This document shows, piece after piece, positions 9,640 to 18,397 of a DNA stretch of 64,000 nucleotides. The translations under genes and the position numbers were made by a program. How positions within the stretch are numbered: the first letter of the stretch is position 1; each line of letters begins with the position of its first letter. The DNA is from Proteiniborus sp. MB09-C3 (GTDB lineage Bacteria; Bacillota; Clostridia; Tissierellales; Proteiniboraceae). Under the pieces are notes generated by a model. That model did no database searches and was not told the origin of the DNA. It saw only the letters and a program-made list of their open reading frames with translations. The stretch is from assembly GCF_030263895.1 (NCBI RefSeq), contig NZ_CP127161.1, positions 372,001 to 436,000 on the forward strand. Reading direction: 5' to 3'.

Positions 9640-9875
9640 TCTCATACTCCTTGTGTTATTAATATGATTATGCAATACTGCTATAAACGCAATCAAAACG
9701 TCCTCTTCCCTTTAAATATAGCATAATCTGTGATTCAAGACAAAGGAAAGTATGGTTTATTTAATCTACATCAAAGTTTTTGTATTCAAATGTAATGTAG
9801 TTTTCTATGCTATTTGTACTAGTTGCTTAAAATAAATACTAATTTTCTACCCCTTGCATCATATTCTTAAATCAA

Positions 9876-10754
9876 CTAATTGAGAAATTTATTCTGGTAG
9901 CTTGTAAGCACATAGTCCATTGGCTTACATCCGATAGCAGAAGCAACCGAACTACATTTTGCTCGCAATAGATAGAATATGTTTTTATCTTTAATATCAC
10001 TCAATGTTTCAAAATTAGCTTGCCCTTTACTTATAATAAGATCTGCTTTATTAAATTCACTCTTAAATGTACTTGAGCAATCCTTTAATATGGTTCCCTG
10101 TGCAGAATGTCCATTATCAATGACTCTTACTAAGTCTGTAACACCTGTACTTATTGCATCCTCCATGGTTGCATCATTAACTATTGGACCTCCCTTAACT
10201 ACATAAGTAACCTTGCTTGTCGGGAGATTCTCTAACAGAAATTTATCAAATATGATTTCACCAGAATTGTCAGCAATATACATGATATTCTTTGACATTT
10301 CTACTGCTTCTCTTAGAGCAATTGTTCCCGTACCAAAAATATCATGTTTGATACTGTCCTCAACAGACTTAACGATATCTGAAGGCTCCAGCTTTAGTCC
10401 AACTGAAAAATCTATAATATTTCCGGCAATAGCCAACCTACAAGCCATATCAAAGCGATCTTCTGCCTTATCTAACCACTTTTCCTCAATAATTCTCTCA
10501 TAAATCTCTTTAGCAATTTCATTGTACTGCTCTTTCAATCTTTTATATGGATCATTAACACCTGTAATATTCTTAGCATGTTGATGCATTCTAAAGGCTA
10601 TCTCAGGTGCTGCCTCATTGAAATCTATTTCTCCCAGTTCTCTCAAAGCCCTTTTTATTATTTCTTCTTGCATTGTTACATTATTTGTAGCTTCTTCAGC
10701 TATTTCTACGGCTTGTCTAGCAAGACAAGAAATGCATTCACGTGATATCTTCAT
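9876..10754 (-). CDS. DUF89 (ARMT1-like) metal-dependent phosphatase
   Basis: The 292-residue protein matches the prokaryotic DUF89 subgroup (COG1578). It opens with the CISC motif (residues 8-11) and carries the metal-binding core IADNSGEIIFD, followed by VVKGGPIVNDATMEDA. Family members act as metal-dependent damage-control phosphatases on sugar phosphates or related metabolites; the substrate here cannot be told. Start ATG follows AAGGAG. It stands apart from neighbours, leftward like them. Confidence 0.85.
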   Translation of the reverse strand: MKISRECISCLARQAVEIAEEATNNVTMQEEIIKRALRELGEIDFNEAAPEIAFRMHQHAKNITGVNDPYKRLKEQYNEIAKEIYERIIEEKWLDKAEDRFDMACRLAIAGNIIDFSVGLKLEPSDIVKSVEDSIKHDIFGTGTIALREAVEMSKNIMYIADNSGEIIFDKFLLENLPTSKVTYVVKGGPIVNDATMEDAISTGVTDLVRVIDNGHSAQGTILKDCSSTFKSEFNKADLIISKGQANFETLSDIKDKNIFYLLRAKCSSVASAIGCKPMDYVLTSYQNKFLN

Positions 10755-10801
10755 AGCATTCTCCTTAATAGTAATATGGTTTTATTTTACTAAATGTTAT
10801 A

Positions 10802-11068
10802 TTAAGCATCTTCTTCTCTCCAATATTTTGCTCCATCCTTTGTCCTTGAAAGAAGGCCAGCATCTATGAGTCCTCGTCGCAAGAGAAAGTAGTCATTAAA
10901 TGTATGCCAATTATTGATAACCTCATTAACTTCGCGTTCTGTATAAGATCGTCCACACTCAAACTTACCAGACAGATATTCAAGAACCTCAAGCTTTAAC
11001 GCTTGTTTTGACGGCCAAATCTTTATCCTGTCTTCTTTATCCAAAAATCTTAAAATATTATTTTTCAT
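10802..11068 (-). CDS. DUF2087 winged-helix protein
   Basis: This 88-residue protein is a stand-alone DUF2087 domain: RILRFLDKEDRIKIWPSK-like opening, FECGRSYTEREVNEVINNW, then LRRGLIDAGLLSRTKDG. The same domain forms the C-terminus of the gene just upstream. The start ATG (11068) overlaps the upstream stop as ATGA, so the two are translationally coupled. DUF2087 domains are predicted to bind DNA, giving a likely regulator pair. Confidence 0.82.
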   Translation of the reverse strand: MKNNILRFLDKEDRIKIWPSKQALKLEVLEYLSGKFECGRSYTEREVNEVINNWHTFNDYFLLRRGLIDAGLLSRTKDGAKYWREEDA

Positions 11069-11835
11069 TTCAACCAATACTCCTTACAGTCTTTTGTTCT
11101 CTCCATAAATCCATATTCAATCAAATAGCGTCTGATTGTTGCAAAATCTTCATAGATATCCTTTATAATATCGTTAACTTCCCTTTCACTATATCGCTTG
11201 TCTCTTTCAAATTGCTCAGATATCTTCTTCAATATTACTATCTTTTTTTTCTCTTTTGTAGAAAAAGTCTTTAACCTTAAGGGTTTCATTGAGGAAAACA
11301 TGGATTGTATAACCTTTTCTTCCTCTTCTTTAGTTATAAAATAACGATCATCTACCATTTTTGCACCTTTATGCATATCTATAAACTCACTATTTTTATC
11401 ATATGATTTTTTTCTAATATCAGCACCTTGTGAAGCTAACTCGTAGAGTGCAAGGTAAAGCTTCGCCTGCTTTGCTTTTTCTCTGAAGACAAAACGCTGA
11501 TGACGAATCGTAGAAGAAGCAACACCATTCTTTTTGGCAATTTCGCTATCATTCATGCCAGAATAGACCATCCTGAGTAAATCTTTTTGATTTTCTGTCA
11601 TGCCTGTATATTTCTTATCATTGGAAGCAAGTATGTCAAACATATCGTCATGTTCGCTTTGAATATGAATCTTGATCATTCTGGAGGCATCGTAGTATTT
11701 GTCATTAACTCTAAAAACTTCTCCACTCTCAAATTCTTTCCCACAAATGTTGCATATGAATTTCTGATGCTGACTCTCATATGAATAACCCTTTTTAATT
11801 TCATCTAAAGTCATGCTAATAAGATTTTCAAGCAT
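11065..11835 (-). CDS. Regulator with zinc-ribbon, HTH and DUF2087 domain
   Basis: A 256-residue protein. Near residue 27 a CNIC motif plus later His residues (KIHIQSEHDD) suggests a zinc finger. A LuxR-like helix-turn-helix follows (LLRMVYSGMNDSEIAKKNG, SSTIRHQRFVFREKAK). The C-terminal 80 residues are a DUF2087 domain (RDKRYSEREVNDIIKD, RRYLIEYGFMERTKD). I chose ATG 11835, which has GAGGTG at proper spacing, over ATG 11853. It is coupled to the shorter DUF2087 gene downstream. Target genes unknown. Confidence 0.8.
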   Translation of the reverse strand: MLENLISMTLDEIKKGYSYESQHQKFICNICGKEFESGEVFRVNDKYYDASRMIKIHIQSEHDDMFDILASNDKKYTGMTENQKDLLRMVYSGMNDSEIAKKNGVASSTIRHQRFVFREKAKQAKLYLALYELASQGADIRKKSYDKNSEFIDMHKGAKMVDDRYFITKEEEEKVIQSMFSSMKPLRLKTFSTKEKKKIVILKKISEQFERDKRYSEREVNDIIKDIYEDFATIRRYLIEYGFMERTKDCKEYWLK

Positions 11836-12079
11836 AGTCCACACCTCGTCCATTTCAGTTTACTATATCTATAAATATATTTTATTATTGTTTATTATTT
11901 TTGTCAACAACATTTAATAAATTCAAACTAAAAGTTGATGATTATATCTGCCCATATTCACAAAACAAAAACTGTCATATTATCTTTTAATAACACAACA
12001 GTTTTCGATATGAAATTCTTCTAAATTTCGGACACGTATAATTAATACATAATATATTACAGTAGTTATTAACCACATC

Positions 12080-12913
12080 TTACTTTTCTACTACAATACA
12101 CATTGTTTTAGATTCTTCATCATATACTTTGCTTGAAACATCTGAATATATTTTAATGTTTTTAAATCCTACTCTTTCAAGTTCAGCTCTTATCGTTTCT
12201 TTTGTATAACAACAATTCCATACACGAATAACTTCTATCTTGTTTTCATGATCAATGATAACATATTGGTCAAGTCTTATATTATCTTCATAAATATAGT
12301 GAGTTTGTAAACATAGATGGGTTTCTGGTTTCCAAAATCCACTTCCCTGATTTAAATACCAATCCTTACTTTCCTGCTTTCCTTCATAATTTTTTGGAGT
12401 AAATACATCAAATATAAACTTCCCTCCTTCTTTCATAGCAGAATAAATTTTTTGTAATAAGATTCTCCTCTGTTCATGTGATAATACTCCAAAATCACAA
12501 TAAATTAATAAAACTAGATCAAATTCATCATTATAATCCATCTCAAGATAATCCATATATATGTATTTAATATTATAACCTTGTCTTTTCGCTTGTTCTC
12601 TAGCATACTCTATAGATCTTTTAGAAAAATCTATCCCTGTTATTGAATATCCCTTACTAGACAATCTTTGCGCATATAATCCAGGTCCGCATCCTAAGTC
12701 TAAAACATTCTTCTTAACTTCAGGAGAAGCTATTGTTTGAATCCATTCTACTGACTTGTCCATGAAGCCATGACTTCTACTTGCAGCTTCTAATTTAGGA
12801 TGCAAGTGAGCCTCCAACATCTTTTTCGAAATATGCTCATCATCTCAAAATTTTGCGCTACTTGCTGCATACAACTCTGGCCTTTTTGAATACTCTAATA
12901 GTTTATTTATCAT
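12080..12913 (-). pseudogene. SAM-dependent methyltransferase with early TGA
   Basis: The full frame runs from ATG 12913 for 277 codons, with one stop, TGA at 12845-12847 (codon 23). Before it the frame reads LLEYSKRPELYAASSAKF and after it DDEHISKKMLEAHLHP; relatives have Trp at this point, so TGG has probably become TGA. The rest is a normal class I methyltransferase: VLDLGCGPGLYAQRL (motif I), ITGIDFSKRS, and a C-terminal cap. Restart at ATG 12820 is possible but it has no ribosome site. I therefore call a pseudogene with an intact remainder. Confidence 0.82.
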
Positions 12914-13148
12914 TTTACAGCTCTCTGAACTCCTTTAATTGATTTTTATTATTTTACTTCTCATTCCATTTTTTACAAAGTACAATTTCTTCACAAGCTT
13001 TTCTATCAATGTTCTTTAGCCTATGTTATAAGTATGAATACTGCATCTTCAGAAAAATTTGGCATTTCACTGACTTTTCTAATGTCTAAATAATTTGCCA
13101 AACATATAATAATACTAGTGAGTAGCTCTATCTAATCTTGATAAACAT

Positions 13149-13541
13149 TTATGCAGGAAAGCCATTAAAAATACAATACACTATCATTGAAATTAAATCA
13201 GCAGCTAGGATTATTGTCATAATTATTAGCACCATTTCCGATATTTTCTTTATAGACACCTTAACTTTTTCTCGATTAATAATATTAATTATTGTTTTAA
13301 GTCTATTCGTTTCTAATGATTCTGTTCTTATACTCTCTTTTGCTTTTATGTCCATTACTAACTCATCTAAAGATACTTCAAAAAAATTTCCTAGTGCTAT
13401 TAGCTTTCCTAATTATGGTGTGGTTTCACTAAGTTCCCATTTAGAAATTGTCTGTCTTGAAACATTTAACTTGCCACCTAAATCATCTTGAGATAAACCT
13501 CTTTGTTTTCTCAAGGAATATAATTTATTATTGAACGCCAT
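13149..13541 (-). pseudogene. XRE-family regulator with nonsense codon
   Basis: The frame from ATG 13541 gives a Cro/C1-type helix-turn-helix (LYSLRKQRGLSQDDLGGKL, VSRQTISKWE) and meets TAA at 13413-13415 (codon 43), where relatives have Glu or Asp in the TTPELxKLIAL motif. After the stop the frame continues (LGKLIALGNFFEVSLDEL) into a C-terminal hydrophobic helix, a layout seen in membrane-linked XRE proteins. Total length would be 130 residues. One lesion only, so decay is recent or the base call should be checked. Confidence 0.82.
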
Positions 13542-13680
13542 CTGTCTTGAACATTTAATGATAATACAGAGTCCCGATTATAAAATAAAGACATACTAAA
13601 GTTTTATTTCTAAGTTTCTTGTATGCCTTCCAATTAACAAACTTATCCCAAAAATTATTTATCTAATTTTAGTAAAAACC

Positions 13681-13728
13681 TCATTTGCTTACGATAGAGT
13701 TCCTCTTCATTATCTTAAACCCTCTATA
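13681..13728 (+). repeat. Degenerate copy of the rlmH 3' end, relic A
   Basis: The stretch starts TCATTTG like the reverse strand of the rlmH stop region at 24653. It contains a 23-bp block (13706-13728) identical to 24675-24697 except for one base. Read leftward it encodes YRGFKIMK, against YRGFRIMK in RlmH. Small indels lie between the two matching parts. The 3' end of rlmH is a known integration site, so this may be an old attachment-site copy. Confidence 0.6.
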
Positions 13729-13729
13729 C

Positions 13730-13756
13730 GAAGCAATAACCCCATTCCCTTGCTTC
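13730..13756. repeat. 27-bp palindromic repeat, intact copy
   Basis: GAAGCAA (13730-13736) and TTGCTTC (13750-13756) form a perfect 7-bp stem around a C-rich loop (taaccccattccc). A second copy, differing at three bases, is recovered by removing the IS3 element at 15078-16529. A half copy, GAAGCAACAA, lies at 19556. The rest of the 350-bp space before the acetyltransferase gene holds no reading frame I can support. Confidence 0.65.
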
Positions 13757-13778
13757 ATAATTATAAAAATACTTTCCA

Positions 13779-13827
13779 TTGAAGTATTATAAATATAGAG
13801 TAATAATAGTATAAGATACTATTATTA
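13779..13827 (+). promoter_or_regulatory. Putative promoter overlapped by a 24-bp operator-like palindrome
   Basis: TTGAAG (13779-13784) and TAATAA (13801-13806) are 16 bp apart. The -10 region lies within a perfect inverted repeat, TAATAATAGTAT (13801-13812) and ATACTATTATTA (13816-13827), with a 3-nt centre. A dimeric regulator could bind here and control the acetyltransferase at 13892. A second possible promoter, TTGAAA with TAAATC, lies just downstream. Confidence 0.45.
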
Positions 13828-13891
13828 CCTTGAAAATTAGGCAATTTAAAGTAAATCATTTATAAAAAATGATAAATGTAGGAGTGATAAA

Positions 13892-14962
13892 GTGATTAAA
13901 TTAGATAGTAAAGAATTTAAGAAAATAACCCATTTAGTTAAATCTCAAGATGAATTATCAGTATTTTCTGTTATCAATGGTGAAAGCCCTGGTGAGATAT
14001 ATGTAAACAACATTGATAATCCAACTGCAGCATTGATAAAAACTAGTGAGTGTAATTTAATTGCTGGTAGCCCAAATGATGAAATGTTTAATTCTGAGGT
14101 GTCTACAGAATTGGATTTTTGGGATCAATTAGTTCCTGATTCTTGTGAATGGATAGAGAAAATACCAACTATTCATAAAAATCATTTCGTTAGAAAATAC
14201 CAAAGAAGGCATTATGTGTTATCTAGTGATAAATTTGTGGATAGTAATGCCCCTTTGAAAGAAGGGTATACATTAGAAAAAGTTGATATATCTTTCTTAA
14301 AAGAATACTCCTTTGAAAACTCAGAAAAAGTACTAGAATGGGCTGAAAATTGGGGTGACATTGATAAATTCAAAAAAAATGGCACAGGGTATTTAATACG
14401 TAATGACAAGGTAATTGCGAGTTGGTCATTAAGTGATTGTAGTTTTAAAAAGACAATTGCAATTGGAATACATACCGATGAAAGATATAGAAAAAATGGT
14501 TTCGGGAAAATAGCTGCTGCTGCAACTATTAGAGATTGTTTTACTAAAGGATACGAAAAAATTGATTGGCTTTGCGTAGATTCTAACAAAGGTTCAAGTG
14601 CAACTGCGGAAAAGTTGGGATTTGAATTTATTAATCGTTACTGTTCTTTCACTTCATATCCTCCAATTGAGAATTTAAAGGATTTATCTGAATCTGAATG
14701 GCACGAATGGGGCGAATATTTAGAAGATGCAGCTAAAACTGAAGAACGTTTGATAATGGAATGTGTTTATGCTTATATAAAATCTAATGATGTTGAAAAA
14801 GCTATTAATATTATGACAAATATTAAGCAGAAGAAAATTGAACTAGATTATTTAAGATTTAAAGACTGGATTATTAAACTTCAAACCTGTGGTATGTGTT
14901 CTAACTTTACTGAAAAAACTTGGATTAATTTTTTAAATGAAAATATTCATCATAATGATTAA
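13892..14962 (+). CDS. GNAT-family N-acetyltransferase with helical tail
   Basis: A 356-residue protein resembling the GNAT_acetyltr_2 group. The acetyl-CoA site is IAIGIHTDERYRKNGFGK at about 190-207, followed by SSATAEKLGFEFINRYCSF. Residues 1-130 form the variable N-terminal domain, and the last 85 or so residues are a helical extension. The GTG start at 13892 follows TAGGAG at good spacing. It has its own promoter region with a palindrome and its own strong terminator. Substrate unknown. Confidence 0.82.
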   Translation: MIKLDSKEFKKITHLVKSQDELSVFSVINGESPGEIYVNNIDNPTAALIKTSECNLIAGSPNDEMFNSEVSTELDFWDQLVPDSCEWIEKIPTIHKNHFVRKYQRRHYVLSSDKFVDSNAPLKEGYTLEKVDISFLKEYSFENSEKVLEWAENWGDIDKFKKNGTGYLIRNDKVIASWSLSDCSFKKTIAIGIHTDERYRKNGFGKIAAAATIRDCFTKGYEKIDWLCVDSNKGSSATAEKLGFEFINRYCSFTSYPPIENLKDLSESEWHEWGEYLEDAAKTEERLIMECVYAYIKSNDVEKAINIMTNIKQKKIELDYLRFKDWIIKLQTCGMCSNFTEKTWINFLNENIHHND

Positions 14963-15012
14963 TGTTTAATCTATATTGTATTTGCATCATGTTTTTCATA
15001 AAAGATGTAGCA

Positions 15013-15046
15013 AGGACTTACTTAATTACAGTAAGTCCTGTTTTTT
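15013..15046 (+). terminator. Terminator of the acetyltransferase gene
   Basis: AGGACTTACT (15013-15022) pairs with AGTAAGTCCT (15030-15039) over a 7-nt loop and is followed by G and six T residues. A textbook intrinsic terminator. Confidence 0.85.
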
Positions 15047-15133
15047 ATACCTAGTTCAAAAGTATGAAGCAACAACCTGAAGTGCACCCCAAAAGTTAGA
15101 CAATAAAATTAACTTTTGGAGGTGCATTTTTAA

Positions 15134-15496
15134 ATGAGCAAATATAATAAAAAAGATAAAATTAAAGCTATCAGATTAATTCAAAACGAAAATTATTCAA
15201 TAAGAGCTGTTTCAAAAGAACTAGGTATTTCTAAATCTACCATTGCAAGATGGTGGAATAGCTATGATATTCATGGAGAAGCTAGCTTTTCTATGAATCC
15301 TAGAAAATATACTGGTGAATTTAAAATAGAAGTAGTAAAATATATGCATAATAACCATCTATCCCTAGACCAGGTATCTGCCCTGTTTGGAATACCAGGT
15401 ACAACTACTGTTCAAAATTGGGAACGCATATATAATGAGGAAGGAGAAGTTGGTCTTTTAACTGAAAGACGTGGAAGATCACAAAACAAGGTATGA
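15134..15496 (+). pseudogene. IS3 orfA (DNA-binding subunit), frameshifted
   Basis: The frame gives two helix-turn-helix units (IRAVSKELGISKSTIARWW, then LDQVSALFGIPGTTTVQNW) after a GGAGGTG ribosome site. It stops at 15496, but the neighbouring frame continues at once as YEKDKNEINMDSLDKA and then EIKKLKAEVAYLK, the leucine-zipper part of orfA, which shows a frameshift near 15490. Confidence 0.78.
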
Positions 15497-15600
15497 AAAA
15501 GATAAAAATGAAATAAATATGGACTCCTTAGATAAGGCTACAGAAGATAAATTAATATTAGAAATCAAAAAGCTTAAAGCAGAGGTTGCCTACTTAAAAA

Positions 15601-16497
15601 ATCTATAGCCTTAAAGGAAGAAAAAATGAGCTTAAAAACAAAGAAAAAGCACAGGTAGTAAACTCTTTAAGGCATGAACACGATCTAAATACCCTGCTAG
15701 AAGTTGCAGGATTAAAAAGGTCAACATTTTACTACCATATGAAAAGATTCGACATACCAGATAAATATGAAAAAATTAAAGAAAAGATAAGGGAAATATA
15801 TGATAGCAGTAAAGGTAGATACGGCTATAGAAGAATAACTATGTCCCTAAATAGCTTTGGCTTTGTAATTAATCACAAAACTGTACAAAAACTTATGAAA
15901 GAACTAAATATCATATGACAAGTGAGAATGAAAAAATATAAATCCTATAAAGGTGAAGTAGGAGAAGCAGCACCAAACCTATTGAAGAGAGATTTCTCAG
16001 CAGAAAAACCTAATCAAAAGTGGGTTACAGACATAACAGAGTTCTCACTATTCGGGGAAAAATTATACCTATCACCAATACTAGATTTGTTTAACGGAGA
16101 GATCATTAGTTATTCTATTACAAGTAGACCACACTTCGGGCAAGTAATGGAGATGCTTGATATTGCATTTGAAAAGCATAAAAACTTAGAAGGTTTAACA
16201 TTTCACTCAGATCAAGGGTGGCAATACAGACACAAAAGATACAGTTATCGATTAAAACAACTAGGAATAAAGCAAAGTATGTCCAGAAAAGGAAACTGTT
16301 TGGACAATTCAGTAATTGAAAACTTTTTTGGTTTGTTAAAATCAGAATTACTATATCTTCAAAAATTTGATGATACAGATCACTTTAAGAGAGAACTAAT
16401 AGATTACATAGAGTGGTATAATAAATACAGAATAAAGACCAAACTAAAAGGATTAAGCCCTATCCAATATAGAGCTCAATCCTTATCAGTAGCTTAA
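15601..16497 (+). pseudogene. IS3 orfB (DDE integrase), frameshift and nonsense
   Basis: The frame contains VVNSLRHEHDLNTLLEVAG, RYGYRRITMSL and then TGA at 15916-15918, followed by [15 protein letters not shown]. Beyond it lies the integrase catalytic core: WVTDITEF (first Asp), [11 protein letters not shown] (second Asp) and the Glu in [14 protein letters not shown]. The region 15590-15650 also has a frame change beyond the normal -1 slip at TTAAAAAAT. The DDE residues are intact but the protein cannot be made whole. Confidence 0.82.
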
Positions 16498-16562
16498 TTC
16501 AAAATGTCCAACTTTTTGGGGTCAGATCAACCCCGTCCCCTTGCTTCCCTACTAGAAAAAAC

Positions 16563-17129
16563 TTATTCTGTAGTGTCAGACTTCAATAAAGAATATAATA
16601 TCAGATCAACAACACCTTGACCTTTCCAAACATACCCTTGCCTGATTATTCCCTCTTTAACAAAACTATTTCTTTGTAATACGTTCTGTGATTTAATATT
16701 TTCTGGCATAACAAAGGCTTGTATGCGGTTAATGCCAATATCATTAAAGAGATAATCTGTCATTGCCTTAACAGTTTTTGTAGCGATTCCTTTACCCCAA
16801 AATCTGTCATTGAGTCTGTAACCTATTGTTATCATGTTTACATCATGAGAGTAGTCAAATATTTCAGCTACACCAACAATATTGTTAGGCTCACTATTTA
16901 GGCAGATTCCAAGAAATATCTCTTTTCTTTTATTAAAATCTCTTTCAAAATGTCCTATCATATTAGCAACAGTATCTTTATTCTTTTTAAGCATTAAAGG
17001 AGAGTATTGAAAAAGCTTTTCATTGCTATATATTTCAAAAAGGCTGTCAAGGTCAGAAACTACAATTTTTCTTAATGTTATTTCATCTGCTACAATATGT
17101 GGAAATTGTTCATATGGATTTTTACTCAA
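16563..17129 (-). CDS. GNAT acetyltransferase, RimJ/RimL type
   Basis: A 188-residue GNAT protein of the ribosomal-protein acetyltransferase type: ITIGYRLNDRFWGKGIATK is the acetyl-CoA loop, and NIKSQNVLQRNSFVKEGIIR is the usual C-terminal motif. I prefer TTG 17129, at good distance from GAGGAG; ATG 17138 lies only one base from that site. It may acetylate a protein N-terminus or a small molecule such as an antibiotic; sequence does not decide. It sits beside the IS3 element, on the opposite strand. Confidence 0.8.
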   Translation of the reverse strand: MSKNPYEQFPHIVADEITLRKIVVSDLDSLFEIYSNEKLFQYSPLMLKKNKDTVANMIGHFERDFNKRKEIFLGICLNSEPNNIVGVAEIFDYSHDVNMITIGYRLNDRFWGKGIATKTVKAMTDYLFNDIGINRIQAFVMPENIKSQNVLQRNSFVKEGIIRQGYVWKGQGVVDLILYSLLKSDTTE

Positions 17130-17249
17130 AATTATCATGCTCCTCTCGTACTAAATATAAACAATCCTATTTATATAATTTTACAATTGCACATTAAGTA
17201 CATTTTACATTTTTGAATAATTTGTTCATAAAAATAAGACAGTGATAAG

Positions 17250-17301
17250 ACAGTGGGACGTTTCGAGACCACTGAAAAAGTGGTCTCGTACGGTTCACTG
17301 T
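17250..17301. repeat. Long imperfect hairpin
   Basis: ACAGTG (17250-17255) pairs with CACTGT (17296-17301); inside, CGAGACCACT (17264-17273) pairs perfectly with AGTGGTCTCG (17279-17288) around GAAAA. The middle part pairs with G-T wobbles. A direct repeat of AAGACAGTG lies at its left edge. No gene enters it from the left on the plus strand. Confidence 0.55.
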
Positions 17302-17322
17302 ACCGCTCTAACAGCGGTTTTT
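17302..17322 (+). terminator. Terminator-like hairpin without an upstream gene
   Basis: ACCGCT (17302-17307) pairs with AGCGGT (17313-17318), followed by four T residues. Together with the long hairpin just before it, this could end a short RNA read rightward, but no promoter or gene was found for it. Confidence 0.45.
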
Positions 17323-17365
17323 CAATAAGTACTAAAGTACCTTTCCCAATACCAATGGCTTTTCA

Positions 17366-18250
17366 TTAATATTGCCCTATCTCCTTATGAAACGCTTGAA
17401 TCACCTTGCTAAATTCTAGCGGATACTGGAATGCAACATATGCATGACTCCCTCCAGGAATAATCACAACCTGACTTGACCTCAAAAGCTTTTGAAAGTT
17501 TTCTATGCCTGCTTTTATCTCCTTCGACTTCCATTCCTCTTCACTCGGTAGCATTAAAACAGGGCAGATAACGTTTTCAAAGTACTTTTCGAATTTGATA
17601 TCCCAAAAATCTTCTAAATATTTATCTATTACCCATTTGGGACAAGCAGATGTATATTTCCCATCTCCTGTTTCTGAACTATCGTATATTTCGAATTCTT
17701 CGATTTGCTGATTCCACAGAATACCGCCTTGCTCATAATTCTGCTTTGCCATCTCAATTTTTTCAACTATTGAATCAAAAACAGGATTGTTTTTCTTTGC
17801 TCTTTTGGTTCGCAGTTCTATTTTTTTATTTGGTATTTCTTTTTCTGCTATATCGCACACACCATTTTCACCAAAGTAGTTCTGAATCGCACCTTCCGCT
17901 ACAATAGACTGTACTCTTTCCGGAAAATGTGCTGCCAGATTTACTGCAATCTCCCCACCTAAAGAACTTCCCACTATATGTGCCTTCTCTATCCCTAATT
18001 GATTCATAACATCTATAATATCTATTGCCATATTGTCTAATGTGTATCCATCTACTACTTTCTCTGACTTACCATGTCCTCTAAGGTCCAACGTAACTAT
18101 GTGATATTTATTAACAAAATATGGTACAACTCCATTCCATTGTGCCAGGTTTCCCCCTGAAAAATGTATAAACACAATCGTTTCTCCATTTCTAGGATAC
18201 TGATTCACTTCTAATTCCGTTCCATTAACTCTAACTCTCAATTTCTCCAT
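17366..18250 (-). CDS. Alpha/beta-fold hydrolase
   Basis: A 294-residue alpha/beta hydrolase. The nucleophile elbow is GSSLGG with Ser96. The oxyanion region is IHFSGGNLAQW, RGHGKS is the conserved turn, and the catalytic His lies in GGSHAYV near the C-terminus. No signal peptide. Start ATG follows GGGGGAC. The family covers esterases, epoxide hydrolases and others, so the substrate is not assigned. It is a single-gene unit. Confidence 0.85.
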   Translation of the reverse strand: MEKLRVRVNGTELEVNQYPRNGETIVFIHFSGGNLAQWNGVVPYFVNKYHIVTLDLRGHGKSEKVVDGYTLDNMAIDIIDVMNQLGIEKAHIVGSSLGGEIAVNLAAHFPERVQSIVAEGAIQNYFGENGVCDIAEKEIPNKKIELRTKRAKKNNPVFDSIVEKIEMAKQNYEQGGILWNQQIEEFEIYDSSETGDGKYTSACPKWVIDKYLEDFWDIKFEKYFENVICPVLMLPSEEEWKSKEIKAGIENFQKLLRSSQVVIIPGGSHAYVAFQYPLEFSKVIQAFHKEIGQY

Positions 18251-18397
18251 TATTTTGTCCCCCTAATATTAAATAATAATGTGAATGCCGCTATATAAAA
18301 AACAATCAATTTCTATTTTTCCCAGTATAACACAATTCTAACTTGTTCATAATGAATTATGGTTTAATTAAAAAAGTAAGTGCGAAGTAGAGAAAAC

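Larger units (their letters stand above)
15078..16529 (+). mobile_element. Decayed IS3-family insertion sequence, 1452 bp
   Basis: The ends are imperfect inverted repeats beginning TGAAGTGCACCCCAAAAG on the left and, on the other strand, TGATCTGACCCCAAAAAG on the right, with terminal TG...CA as in IS3. A 3-bp duplication, ACC, flanks it (15075-15077 and 16530-16532). Length and orfA/orfB layout fit the IS3 family, IS150-like group. The transposase frames are broken at three or more places, so it cannot move on its own. Confidence 0.85.
15066..16547. repeat. Palindromic repeat interrupted by the IS3 element
   Basis: The left part GAAGCAACAACC (15066-15077) and right part ACCCCGTCCCCTTGCTTC (16530-16547) flank the insertion sequence. 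With one ACC target copy removed they rejoin as a 27-bp hairpin that matches 13730-13756 at 24 of 27 positions. Confidence 0.7.

Noticed and set aside
12845-12847. TGA read as selenocysteine or as Trp by a changed code
   Set aside because: Relatives have Trp here, no selenocysteine hairpin was recognised, and many genes in the window end with TGA and use TGG for Trp.
12914-13148. Coding relic on the minus strand
   Set aside because: A short stretch reads like protein (LDIRKVSEMPNFSEDAVF) but stops interrupt it and no family or start is visible.
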